Counted from the first letter of the stretch, positions 7,430 through 14,934 are shown. The stretch: DNA of 21,888 nt from Candidatus Wirthbacteria bacterium CG2_30_54_11 (GCA_001873755.1 MNZT01000080.1:1-21888); one strand, 5' to 3'. The notes: generated by a model from the letters alone, not told the origin. Numbers and translations are program-made.

Positions 7430-8275
7430 CTACCCGATGTCGGATGCCTTTTGCATCTGGTCGACTATCCTCACTGCGACCTTCTGCTCGTCGATGAAGG
7501 GAGAAAATTGACTGAACTCCACGGTATACTCGACCTCCAGCACCAGGTAGCCTCGCTCAGATTCCACGATATCGACGGCTACGATTTCCCCGCCCACCGC
7601 TTCGGCAGCACTGACAGCCATACTCCCAAGGTCGGTCGTCATTTCGCAGCGCTCAAGGGTCGCGCCCTGGTCGAGATGCGTGATCCAGTGTGCTGACTTC
7701 CGTAAGACCGCTCCGACAGCTTCCCCACCGATGACGATTACCCTGATATCGCGGCCTGGCTTGTCGATGAACTCCTGAATATAAAACACATTGTGATGGT
7801 AGCTGCCCAGCTTCTGCTTGTGGTCCAGCACTGCCTCCGCGGCATCCCGGTCATTGACCTTGGCCAGCAGAGTCCCCCATGAACCGATAGCCGGCTTCAG
7901 GACGACCGGATATCCCAGCTCCTCGATCATTTGCAGCGCCGTCTCCCGGGTAAAGGCAATCCCGCTTCTGGGCGTCGGCACCTGGGCTGCTTCCAGCGCT
8001 TCGGTGACCAGGAATTTGTTCCCGCATATCTCAGCACAGGCAGCCGAATTCAAAGTACGCACTCCGAAATTCTCCAGGATCTTCAGTGTCTCCAGCGCAC
8101 GGCCATGATGGATACCGCGTTCCAGCACCAGGTCGACCTCGTAGGGATTACTCTCCAGCGGAAAACTGATCTCCTCGTCCCTCAGAAGCACGATCTCCAT
8201 GCCGCGCCTCTCGGCTTCAGCGATGATCAACCGCTCATCCTTGCGGATATGGTTATACAGAATACCTGCTCTCAT
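7430..8275 (-). CDS. Divergent LysX/RimK-type ATP-grasp protein with altered active site
   Basis: A 281-residue paralogue of the gene at 6542-7390, directly after lysW. Most of the fold is present: 'MRAGILYNHIRKDERLI', 'GNKFLVTEALEAAQVPTPRSG', 'GYPVVLKPAIGSWGTLLAKVN', 'HHNVFYIQEFIDKPGRDIR'. Two active-site regions differ. The loop that reads NTARGG or NTAKGG in the other two copies reads HLDQGA here, and the metal-binding E-I-N reads E-V-E ('YLVLEVEYTVEFSQF'). The asparagine of the ATP-grasp ExN motif is normally a Mg ligand. The reading frame is clean, so this looks like selected change and not a dead gene. It could bind a different amino acid, assist another ligase, or be inactive. ArgX (glutamate-specific) is an alternative but would be expected to keep these residues. 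Confidence 0.8.
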   Translation of the reverse strand: MRAGILYNHIRKDERLIIAEAERRGMEIVLLRDEEISFPLESNPYEVDLVLERGIHHGRALETLKILENFGVRTLNSAACAEICGNKFLVTEALEAAQVPTPRSGIAFTRETALQMIEELGYPVVLKPAIGSWGTLLAKVNDRDAAEAVLDHKQKLGSYHHNVFYIQEFIDKPGRDIRVIVIGGEAVGAVLRKSAHWITHLDQGATLERCEMTTDLGSMAVSAAEAVGGEIVAVDIVESERGYLVLEVEYTVEFSQFSPFIDEQKVAVRIVDQMQKASDIG

Positions 8276-8321
8276 GATCGTCCAACCACTAAGAATACTA
8301 AATTCCCAATTCTGTGGAATT

Positions 8322-8648
8322 TTACTGTCCCCAGTCCTCAGCCTCAGCCGGAGCGATCTTCAAGACTATGGCGGGCTTGACTTCAGCAACTTCGAGTTCA
8401 ACCCCGCAGTCTGAGCAGCTGACCACTTCACTCTCTTCAACATCTGATGTGAGCTCGATCTTGGCTCCGCATTCAGGACATTCGGCGAGAAAACTGTAGA
8501 CCAGAGGGGAAACGGTCTTGATCTTGACACTGTAGCTACCCAGGCATGCACTGTCTGAGCATTTCACTGCGACCGTCTGACCATCCGTGATCTGATCTGG
8601 CAATTGCAGTTTGGTGCTTCCGCCGGGACACCGGATTTCAATAGACAT
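8322..8648 (-). CDS. lysW: Tandem LysW-like amino-group carrier protein ending in EDWGQ
   Basis: 108 residues, twice the usual LysW length of about 54. Residues 53-108 are a clear LysW: zinc-ribbon Cys57, Cys60, Cys78 and Cys81, an acidic body, and the C-terminal 'EAEDWGQ'. Residues 4-50 look like a degenerate first copy: C7-P-G-G, C30 and C35, with the same strand pattern but one zinc Cys missing and no EDWG tail. LysW carries the growing amino acid as an amide on the gamma-carboxyl of its terminal Glu. Here the last codon is CAG (Gln) before TAA, where GAG or GAA would be expected. AAGGAG lies 6 bases before ATG 8648. It is preceded by the amidotransferase gene and followed by the divergent LysX copy. 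Confidence 0.9.
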   Translation of the reverse strand: MSIEIRCPGGSTKLQLPDQITDGQTVAVKCSDSACLGSYSVKIKTVSPLVYSFLAECPECGAKIELTSDVEESEVVSCSDCGVELEVAEVKPAIVLKIAPAEAEDWGQ

Positions 8649-8670
8649 GTTCTCTCCTTGATATAAATAG

Positions 8671-9318
8671 CTAAAAGACTAATAGCTGATGATTGGACAT
8701 AGGCAGAAAATCACAACCCGGATAGCTCTCAGAACAGACGATCGTGAGATCATCAGAGGTATGATAGCGAAGGGTGAAATATTCAGCCCGGGTCCAGTGG
8801 TTACAGCTGACATAGAGGTGCTCGCGATCGCTGAGGATCAGGTTGATCCCTTCTCGGCTCTCGCTCTTGCGCTCAAGCAGACTGACCGCCCGAGATATGG
8901 CTGCAACAGGCGGATCGCTTTCCAGATTGCGAAGGATCAGATTGAAGATCTTGTGCGCGCCTATCTGACCGTAGATCCGTATCTTGACCTGATAGATCGT
9001 CCCGTTGAAGACAAAAGACCACCTGTCTTTCAGATATGGCTGATTGTTCTCTATGGCGATCGACTCCGAGCCAAAGGCACTGCGGGCGTGCGCCACCACC
9101 AGACGGCTCTCAGGCAGCAAGGAGAAAGAGGCTTTGTCCTCCCAGATCGGGGTCAGGCTCTTGTACAGCTTCCAGTCGGCTGTTGCCTCGTCCCAGTACG
9201 AGATCCCCCAGCCGTCACCCTGGTCTTCCTCACTGTTCTGACAGATATCAGCGAAGTGGTTCAGGTGTGATGCCAGATCCAAGGGATTCTTACTTTTGAG
9301 AGCGAATAGTCTGCACAT
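8671..9318 (-). CDS. Class II glutamine amidotransferase (YafJ-like)
   Basis: 215 residues starting 'MCRLFALKS', so Cys2 becomes the N-terminal nucleophile after Met removal. Other class II motifs are present: 'EDQGDGWGISYWDE', 'LVVAHARSAFGSES', 'ENNQPYLKDRWSFVFNGTIYQV' (the N-G oxyanion pair), and 'IVCSESYPG' near the end. Ntn-type glutaminases of this kind release ammonia from glutamine for a partner enzyme. No synthetase domain is fused here, and the family's substrates are mostly unknown. It sits inside the lysine operon between lysB (36 bases) and lysW (22 bases), with only a weak ribosome site, so expression should follow the operon. The location next to a LysW ending in Gln makes a role on that carrier possible, but this is inference. 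Confidence 0.85.
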   Translation of the reverse strand: MCRLFALKSKNPLDLASHLNHFADICQNSEEDQGDGWGISYWDEATADWKLYKSLTPIWEDKASFSLLPESRLVVAHARSAFGSESIAIENNQPYLKDRWSFVFNGTIYQVKIRIYGQIGAHKIFNLILRNLESDPPVAAISRAVSLLERKSESREGINLILSDREHLYVSCNHWTRAEYFTLRYHTSDDLTIVCSESYPGCDFLPMSNHQLLVF

Positions 9319-9354
9319 GACGATACTTACAGGTAATGAGTGAAATCTGAAAAA

Positions 9355-10347
9355 CTAACCAAGATTCTTGATAACCGCGCGGGTGACCTGATCCGTGGTG
9401 GCACTGCCTCCCAGATCGGGTGTGAACACCTGATCGCGAAGCGTCTGAACTACCGCCTGTTTGACCCGTTCGGCTGCCTGATGTTCTTGCAGGTGATCAA
9501 GCATCATGCCTGCCGCCAAAATTGCCGCCAGAGGATTGGCAATCCCTTGACCTGCAATGTCAGGCGCACTGCCATGCACCGGCTCGAACAGCGCATGAGA
9601 GACCCCGATATTGGCAGAAGCCGCCAGACCCAGTCCACCCGAAAGCGCCGAGGCTTAATCGGAAAGGATGTCCCCGAACATATTGGTCGTGACGATGACC
9701 TCAAACTTCTGCGGGTCCTTGACCAGGTGCATGGCCATGGCGTCGACCAGCATGGTCTCGGTCTGAATATCGGGATAGCGTGAAGCGACTTCCAGAGCGA
9801 CCTTCAGGAATAGTCCGCAGGTGGCGCGCATCACATTTGCCTTATGAACGATCGTTACTTTCCGCTTCTGCTGAGTCTGCGCTAACTGGTAAGCAAATTC
9901 GACGATCCGCTGGGACGCAGCCCGGGTAATGATGCGTCTGGTGACCGCCCGTTCATCCCCATAGTCCTCGTCCCCGCCATAGAGGTCCTCAGTGTTCTCC
10001 CTGACGATCACGAGATCGAGCTGAGGACGAGCACCGGGTATCGGAAGTGAAATAGTGGGCCGGACATTGGCATACAGGTCGAGCTCACGCCTGAGAGAAA
10101 CAATCGCGCTTTTGTACCCGACCATGTTCGGCGGTGTCGTCACCGATCCAAAAAGTACCGCATCGGCTGACCGGCAGGCTTCAACTGTCACGCCGGGCAA
10201 AGGATCGCCAAGCTTCTGATAACAGGCGAACCCCGCTTCAGCTGAAGTGAACTGAAAAGCGATGCCAAGCGCCTCCAGCACCTGCCTAGCAGCAGGGATA
10301 ACTTCCAGTCCGATCCCGTCTCCGGGGATGAGGCAGACATTATACAT
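9355..10347 (-). pseudogene. lysB: Homoisocitrate dehydrogenase interrupted by an in-frame TAA
   Basis: The whole span encodes a full-length (about 330 codons) isocitrate/isopropylmalate dehydrogenase-family protein. It reads 'LIPGDGIGLEVIPAA', 'FGSVTTPPNMVGYKS', 'RRELDLYANVRP', 'VIVRENTEDLYGG', 'VTIVHKANVMRAT', 'VTTNMFGDILSD', then TAA at 9657-9655, then 'ASALSGGLGLAASANIG', 'FEPVHGSAPDIAGQGIANP' and 'TPDLGGSATTDQV' to TAG at 9355. The stop replaces the Glu of the expected LSDEASALSGGLG, one base from GAA. The frame is unchanged on both sides. The intact pieces are 9655-10347 (230 residues) and the tail 9355-9654. The enzyme would oxidatively decarboxylate homoisocitrate to 2-oxoadipate. The N-terminal piece alone lacks part of the metal and substrate site. 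ATG 10347 has AGGAGG 7 bases upstream and overlaps the lysU end by 8 bases. Confidence 0.82.
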
Positions 10348-10861
10348 GGGAGCCCTCCTGACTGATCAGTCGCTGAAGTGCACCCTTGAGATCTCCCATA
10401 CCCTCATCTCGCAGATACTGAAGGATCCCTCCCTTTGCATGGACCACCTGCATCAGGTGCGGGATATCGGCCGGAATCTCCTGCCCTCTGGTATGGTTGA
10501 TAACCACGCTCCGTGTCTGATCGATCTCTATATCGTCCTCAGCCTTGATCAGGCTTGTGTCAGCAGTAACAAGCAGCAGACCGACATTCAAAGCATTGCG
10601 GTAAAAAATGCGGGCAAAGGACTTCGCGATGACAGCCTGTACCCCGCTGTACTTGAGCGCAACCGCCGCGGTTTCCCGTGAACTGCCACTGCCGAAATTA
10701 TCTCCCGCGATGATGAAGTCCCCCTGCCGGACCTCACGTGCGAATTCCGGCTTCGCTTCCACAAAAGCTATCTTGGCCAGCTCGTGCGGGTCGGTAATCA
10801 TGTTGTATCTGCCGGGGGTGATGAGGTCGGTATTGATCTTGTCACCGAATATCCAGTTCAT
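10340..10861 (-). CDS. lysU: Homoaconitase small subunit
   Basis: 173 residues from ATG 10861 ('MNWIFGDKINTDLITPGRY'), the usual length for LeuD/LysU small subunits. Seen: 'GDKINTDLITP', 'GDFIIAGDNFGSGSSRETA', which is the swivelling-domain substrate-binding motif, and 'VIAKSFARIFYRNALNVGL'. The open frame extends upstream to 11059, but that part only overlaps lysT in another frame and lacks family sequence. With the large subunit it converts homocitrate to homoisocitrate through homoaconitate. It lies 34 bases after lysT and overlaps lysB by 8 bases. Confidence 0.9.
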   Translation of the reverse strand: MNWIFGDKINTDLITPGRYNMITDPHELAKIAFVEAKPEFAREVRQGDFIIAGDNFGSGSSRETAAVALKYSGVQAVIAKSFARIFYRNALNVGLLLVTADTSLIKAEDDIEIDQTRSVVINHTRGQEIPADIPHLMQVVHAKGGILQYLRDEGMGDLKGALQRLISQEGSHV

Positions 10862-10895
10862 GACGTGGTACCTCTGTGCATTGAACAAAAAGACA

Positions 10896-12155
10896 TTAAG
10901 AAAAAGAACGCGGATCAGTAAGTCTGCCGCTGATCGCACTTGCGGCGGCAGTTGCCGGACTGGCCAGATAGATCTGAGAGGTCGGACTGCCCATGCGCCC
11001 CTGAAAATTTCGGTTCGAAGTAGAGAGGCAGACCTCACCATCAGCAAGTACTCCGCCATGACGTCCGAGACATGCTCCGCAGCCGGACTGCGTGATCATA
11101 GCCCCCAGTTCGCTGAAACGTGCCAGGTAGCCGCGGCGCAAAGCCTCTTCCCAGACCTGACGGGAGGCAGGGGTGATGATGACCCGAACAGAAGGACTCA
11201 GCGTCTGCCCCTGCCAGATACGATCGACTATCTCCAGATCTTCGATCCGGCAGTTCGTACACGACCCGATGAAGATCTGATCAAGAGCCAGCCCGCGCTC
11301 AGCGACCACGGCCACCGGAGCGACATTGTCCACCTGATGCGGCAGTGCAACCACAGGAACGATAGCCCCCGCATCGAACCGTTCGATCGTCCGATAGGAA
11401 CAACCAGTATCGCTCCATATGCTGGAAAGGTCACCCGCAAAAGGTCTGCCATGATCCTCCAGGTACGCTCTCGTCTGTTCATCCGGCTCCACGATGCCGG
11501 CCTTAGCCCCGATCTCGGCGGTCATATTGGTCAGTGTGAGGCGGTCAGAGATGGAAGCATTCCTGACCCACTCCCCGCCGAATTCTACGGTCTGATACCG
11601 AGCTCCTCCTGACCCCAGACGGCCGATCACCGAGAGGATGACATCCTTTGGATATACACCTGGGTTCAACGTGCCTTCGATCTCGACACGGACGGTCTGC
11701 GGCACCTGGAACCAGCAGGAGCCGGTGGCCATGGAGATCGCGATGTCAGTCGAACCAACGCCGATGGTAAGCGCACCCAGAGCTCCGCCGGTTGGGGTAT
11801 GGGAATCAGCACCCAGGACCAGATCTCCGGGCCGGATGAAATTTTCCGCCAGTATCTGGTGGCAGACGCCATCGGTCCTGACCTTGATGCCTTGCAGCTC
11901 AGCCCAGGCGCGGATGGAAGCCTGCAGGCTCGCGACCTTGGTATTCGGCGCCGGATAGGCGTGGTCAAACGGCACCACGATCCGGTCCGGATCCCAGACG
12001 CGGTCTGTGATCTGCGCAAATGGTTCGAGCGCCCAGGCACAGGTGGTGTCATGGGCCATCACCCAGTCCAGGGACGCCATGATGAATTCTCCTGCGAGTA
12101 CTGGCCGCCCGGCATGAGCAGAAAATATTTTTTCGGTCATGGTTTGAGGGTTCAT
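10896..12155 (-). CDS. lysT: Homoaconitase large subunit
   Basis: 419 residues from ATG 12155, the normal length for LeuC/LysT-type large subunits. The 4Fe-4S ligands are in 'IGSCTNCR' (Cys299) and 'QSGCGACLGRHGG' (Cys359 and Cys362). Other family signatures are 'VPFDHAYPAPN', 'LVLGADSHTPTGGALGAL' and 'STSNRNFQGRMGS'. It hydrates/dehydrates homocitrate and homoaconitate together with LysU. An in-frame TTG at 12167 and ATG at 12140 are other possible starts, and none has a strong ribosome site. The neighbouring homocitrate synthase makes homoaconitase more likely than isopropylmalate isomerase. It begins 12 bases after the lysS stop. Confidence 0.9.
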   Translation of the reverse strand: MNPQTMTEKIFSAHAGRPVLAGEFIMASLDWVMAHDTTCAWALEPFAQITDRVWDPDRIVVPFDHAYPAPNTKVASLQASIRAWAELQGIKVRTDGVCHQILAENFIRPGDLVLGADSHTPTGGALGALTIGVGSTDIAISMATGSCWFQVPQTVRVEIEGTLNPGVYPKDVILSVIGRLGSGGARYQTVEFGGEWVRNASISDRLTLTNMTAEIGAKAGIVEPDEQTRAYLEDHGRPFAGDLSSIWSDTGCSYRTIERFDAGAIVPVVALPHQVDNVAPVAVVAERGLALDQIFIGSCTNCRIEDLEIVDRIWQGQTLSPSVRVIITPASRQVWEEALRRGYLARFSELGAMITQSGCGACLGRHGGVLADGEVCLSTSNRNFQGRMGSPTSQIYLASPATAAASAISGRLTDPRSFS

Positions 12156-12167
12156 AGACAGGTTCAA

Positions 12168-13307
12168 CTAAATAGAATAAACGTGGGCTTTTTCGAGGAT
12201 AAACCGGTCAGCCTCAGCCGGGGAAAATGATCTGCTGCTGGCAACCTCGCGCATGTCGCTGGCGATACTCTGAGCTACGGTATCGGCGATCAGACGGCCG
12301 GTGAGCTGATGAATACGAAAAGTCACCGCATGCCAGCCGGAGATGGGACTGGAAAAATCGATCTGGCGCTGGCGTCGAAAAGCATCAACATCGTAGATCT
12401 CATAGGTATTGGAACTGGAGAGAACTGCTTTGGTATGGATACCGGCTCGATGATAAAACGCATAAGGTGAACTGAGGGGTAGATCAAAAGGGATCTCGGT
12501 TCCGAGGCAGGAAGCAACATAGGAATCCAGCTCCTGCAATTTGTCCAATTGGTATTTTTCGACCAGGTGGCGGTCAATAGTATAAAGCCGCCCGATCATA
12601 CTGGTCAGCGGAGTGATCCCGTTGCGCTCCCCAATTCCCAGAACACTCGTGTTGATAAAGCGTCCTCCTGCTTCGAGAAAGCTGAGGGTATTGGCGATGG
12701 CACAGCCGGCATCATTATGGGCATGAAATTCCAATGGGAGCCGAAACCGGCTGACCAGATCAGCCGTAAGTTCAGCGACCTGATGCGGCGTCGCAGTTCC
12801 AGTAGTATCCGGGATCCCGAACCGCAGCACCCCGCTGTCCTCCAGTGCCGAAAACAGGATGACTATCTGGCTGCGGTCGGTCCTGAACGCATCTTCACTG
12901 GAAAATCTCGTCTCCAGCCCTGCCGCAATACCCATATGGATAGCGGATTGTGCGGCAAGTATGATCTGGTCCAAATTTTTTCCATGACTGTGTTCTGTCA
13001 AATGCGTCGCAACCCCCAGGAGCATCTGAACTCCGTCCACCCCACCGGCAATCGCCGCCTGGATATCCTTCTCATGGCAGCGGACATGAGCCAGGACTTT
13101 GCTGTTCCTGACCATGGAAGTAATGGCTTTTGTGACCTGCAGGCTGGTAGGAGAGGAAACAGGGTTTGACAGCTCGATATACTCGATCCCGACATCTTCG
13201 AGAAGTTGAGCGATTGTGATTTTTTGCTCCAAGGTGAAATGAGCCAGTGCGAACTGGTCACCCTCCCTGAGCGTACTGTCAATTATCTGGAACTGAATAC
13301 TACTCAT
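12168..13307 (-). CDS. lysS: Homocitrate synthase
   Basis: 379 residues from ATG 13307. The DmpG/HMGL-type catalytic start 'IIDSTLREGDQF' is at residues 8-19. 'IEYIELSNPVSSP' and 'AHVRCHEKDI' follow, then 'RFGIPDTTGTATP', the metal-binding His pair in 'LEFHAHNDAGCAIANTL', and 'TSVLGIGERNGITPL'. The 'HRAGIHTKAVL' segment is typical of homocitrate and isopropylmalate synthases. The protein is short and lacks a LeuA-type regulatory domain. It condenses 2-oxoglutarate with acetyl-CoA, the committed step of the aminoadipate pathway. The frame opens further up at GTG 13340, but ATG 13307 better fits the family N-terminus. It is first in the operon, behind a strong promoter shared with the divergent ACT-domain gene. 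Confidence 0.9.
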   Translation of the reverse strand: MSSIQFQIIDSTLREGDQFALAHFTLEQKITIAQLLEDVGIEYIELSNPVSSPTSLQVTKAITSMVRNSKVLAHVRCHEKDIQAAIAGGVDGVQMLLGVATHLTEHSHGKNLDQIILAAQSAIHMGIAAGLETRFSSEDAFRTDRSQIVILFSALEDSGVLRFGIPDTTGTATPHQVAELTADLVSRFRLPLEFHAHNDAGCAIANTLSFLEAGGRFINTSVLGIGERNGITPLTSMIGRLYTIDRHLVEKYQLDKLQELDSYVASCLGTEIPFDLPLSSPYAFYHRAGIHTKAVLSSSNTYEIYDVDAFRRQRQIDFSSPISGWHAVTFRIHQLTGRLIADTVAQSIASDMREVASSRSFSPAEADRFILEKAHVYSI

Positions 13308-13351
13308 AGCCAAACTGCCACAATTACAAGTAAAGAACACGAACGTACGTG

Positions 13352-13380
13352 ATACTATTTATTATTTGCATGGTTGTCAA
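13352..13380 (-). promoter_or_regulatory. Promoter of the lysS operon
   Basis: On the minus strand a consensus TTGACA (13380-13375) is followed after exactly 17 bases by TAGTAT (13357-13352). The leader to ATG 13307 is about 38 bases. The -35 box overlaps the divergent promoter of the ACT-domain gene and a CATGGTTGT repeat. Confidence 0.75.
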
Positions 13381-13395
13381 AAAAAGTGCTATATT
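13366..13395 (+). promoter_or_regulatory. Promoter of the ACT-domain gene
   Basis: TTGCAT (13366-13371), an 18-base spacer and TATATT (13390-13395). It overlaps the lysS promoter on the other strand, so the two cannot easily be occupied together. Confidence 0.5.
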
Positions 13396-13430
13396 ACACA
13401 CAGTCTATCCAATTTGTCATGGTTGTGACA
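13369..13430. promoter_or_regulatory. Candidate operator: repeated CATGGTTGT and TGTCA-N6-TGACA
   Basis: The 9-mer CATGGTTGT occurs at 13369-13377 and again at 13418-13426, 49 bases apart. The second copy lies inside an inverted repeat TGTCA (13415-13419) / TGACA (13426-13430) that ends at the start codon. The first copy overlaps both -35 boxes. This is the pattern expected for a repressor acting on both genes. Confidence 0.4.
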
Positions 13431-14119
13431 TGATTACTATCCAACACATCATCAATCAATTGGTCTCCCGCGAACCGGAAGAGGAAAAACTCCTGCGGGA
13501 GGGAATGCTCAACATGTCGGCCTACGCCAAGAAGATCAAACCAGTCGTGGATGAATATGCGCTCCGGGATGTCAAAATCAACTCGATCGTCGCCGCACTC
13601 CGGAGACTGAGCCTCCCGACCAAAACCGAGACCCGGGTTTTTGATACCAATTCCTACATGAGGATCTATACGCACATATTTATCCTCACCATCATGAAAT
13701 CTTTCAAAAATTTCACCCTGCTCAATCCCTACCCGGCGCAGGCGTTCCATGACAAGGAATATTTCAACTATGTCACCGGGGCAGACAACATTACCATCGT
13801 GTCCTCCAAAAAGTACCACGAGGAGTTGAATAACCTTTTTCCTGAAAAGCTGCGTGAGCTCAGCAACGCCGGAGTGATCGTGCTGAAGATCACCGACTAT
13901 GCCGATACTACTCCATCGCTGGTATATCATCTCGTCAGAGAGCTGCATGCCCGCAGCATAAACATACTTGATATGGTCACGGGCGCTACTCAGATCGATT
14001 TCTATCTGGCCGAAAAAGATCTGATGACGGCAGGAGAAGAATTCCGAAAACTCCTCGACAAAACACGAGGGATACCTGAATCCGACACCTCTACTGGTCA
14101 CTTCAACGACAAACAATAG
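13430..14119 (+). CDS. ACT-domain protein, probable regulator of the lysine operon
   Basis: 229 residues from ATG 13430. The N-terminal 65 residues ('QHIINQLVSREPEEEKLL', 'GMLNMSAYAKKIKPVVDEY', 'VKINSIVAALRRLSL') look like the small helical domain found before ACT domains in archaeal and uncultivated-bacterial proteins. I infer a winged-helix-like DNA-binding role but cannot prove it. The last 70 or so residues are ACT-like: 'NAGVIVLKITDYADTTPSL', 'YHLVRELHARSINILDM', 'TGATQIDFYLAEKD'. ACT domains bind amino acids. The gene is divergent from lysS with overlapping promoters, so a lysine-sensing repressor is the simplest proposal. A longer frame begins at GTG 13349, but it would cover the promoter. 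Its 3' end overlaps the convergent ligase gene by 22 bases. Confidence 0.75.
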   Translation: MITIQHIINQLVSREPEEEKLLREGMLNMSAYAKKIKPVVDEYALRDVKINSIVAALRRLSLPTKTETRVFDTNSYMRIYTHIFILTIMKSFKNFTLLNPYPAQAFHDKEYFNYVTGADNITIVSSKKYHEELNNLFPEKLRELSNAGVIVLKITDYADTTPSLVYHLVRELHARSINILDMVTGATQIDFYLAEKDLMTAGEEFRKLLDKTRGIPESDTSTGHFNDKQ

Positions 14120-14934
14120 GCGATGATCTCTCGAGCTATGTTGACATCGGCCACCTCGTTCAATCCGTGAAATTCAGCTCCCACATTGATCTCGATCACC
14201 TTCAACCCGTCCGGACTCTCGAGAATATCTACTCCGGCGATCTCGACCCCGACACACTGGGCCGCTCTGACCGCCAGGCTCTCGATCTCCGGGGTGATCT
14301 CGCATTTGAGGGGAAATCCGCCCTTGGCGGTATTGGTGATCCAGTGTTCTGAATTCCGATACATGGCCGCGATCACCCTGTCCTTGATTACGAAGGCCCG
14401 GATGTCCCGCTCGGGCTTACGGATATACTCCTGCATATAGAAGACCGAATGATGCATGGAACCGAGGGTCTCTTTGTGCTCCAGCAAAGCCTCGGCAGCC
14501 TCCCGGTCATTGACCTTGGCCAGCAGCCGGCCCCAGGAACCCATGAACGGTTTCATGACCACCGGATACCCGATCTCCTCAATCGCCTGCAGAGCGCTTT
14601 CGACCGTATAGGCGACCAGGGTTCTGGGCGCCGGGATACCGGCTCTAGCCATCAGGATGTCGGTCATGATCTTGTTGTCGCAGTTCACTGCTGCCTGATA
14701 CGTGTTGACCGTGCGAACGCCGAGATTTTCGATCATGCGCAGGGTAATTTCTGCCCGCAAATGTGCCAGACATCGGTCGAGAGCCAGATCAATAGCCGGG
14801 AGCCGGTTCTCCCTGGCATCAAGTATCAACTTCTCATCATTGATCGAAACGACCTCGACTCCCATCGCTTCCGCAGCCTGAAATATCATTTTTTCTTCTT
14901 TTCTCACCCGTGAATGCAGAATTCCCAGTTTCAT
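14098..14934 (-). CDS. Third LysX/RimK-type ATP-grasp ligase, T-box controlled
   Basis: A 278-residue paralogue of the two LysX copies in the operon: 'MKLGILHSRVRKEEKMI', 'GIPAPRTLVAYTVESA', 'GYPVVMKPFMGSWGRLLAKVN', 'HHSVFYMQEYIRKPERDIR', 'HWITNTAKGGFPLKCEIT' and 'VDILESPDGLKVIEINVGAEFHG'. The NTAKGG loop and the E-I-N triplet are both intact, so it should be an active amino-acid ligase. Its C-terminal 'INVGAEFHGL' differs from the 'INHAMEFKN' of canonical LysX, which suggests another amino acid substrate. It stands alone behind its own promoter and a T-box leader, and AAAAGGGG lies upstream of ATG 14934. Candidates are ArgX (glutamate), a serine or other amino-acid ligase, or a second LysX. 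Confidence 0.8.
   Translation of the reverse strand: MKLGILHSRVRKEEKMIFQAAEAMGVEVVSINDEKLILDARENRLPAIDLALDRCLAHLRAEITLRMIENLGVRTVNTYQAAVNCDNKIMTDILMARAGIPAPRTLVAYTVESALQAIEEIGYPVVMKPFMGSWGRLLAKVNDREAAEALLEHKETLGSMHHSVFYMQEYIRKPERDIRAFVIKDRVIAAMYRNSEHWITNTAKGGFPLKCEITPEIESLAVRAAQCVGVEIAGVDILESPDGLKVIEINVGAEFHGLNEVADVNIAREIIAYCLSLK

Noticed and set aside
9655..9657. TAA recoded as Glu
   Set aside because: lysW, lysU, lysX and hisC in the same window end with TAA at the expected family lengths, so TAA is a normal stop here.
9355..10347. Frameshift as the cause of the split lysB
   Set aside because: Both halves are in the same reading frame, so the cause is a nonsense codon and not an insertion or deletion.
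10862..11059. N-terminal extension of lysU
   Set aside because: It overlaps the end of lysT in another frame and has no family similarity. ATG 10861 gives the normal small-subunit start.
10608..11612. Long plus-strand ORF of 334 residues
   Set aside because: It lies opposite lysU and lysT, which carry clear family motifs, and has no recognisable domain or ribosome site.
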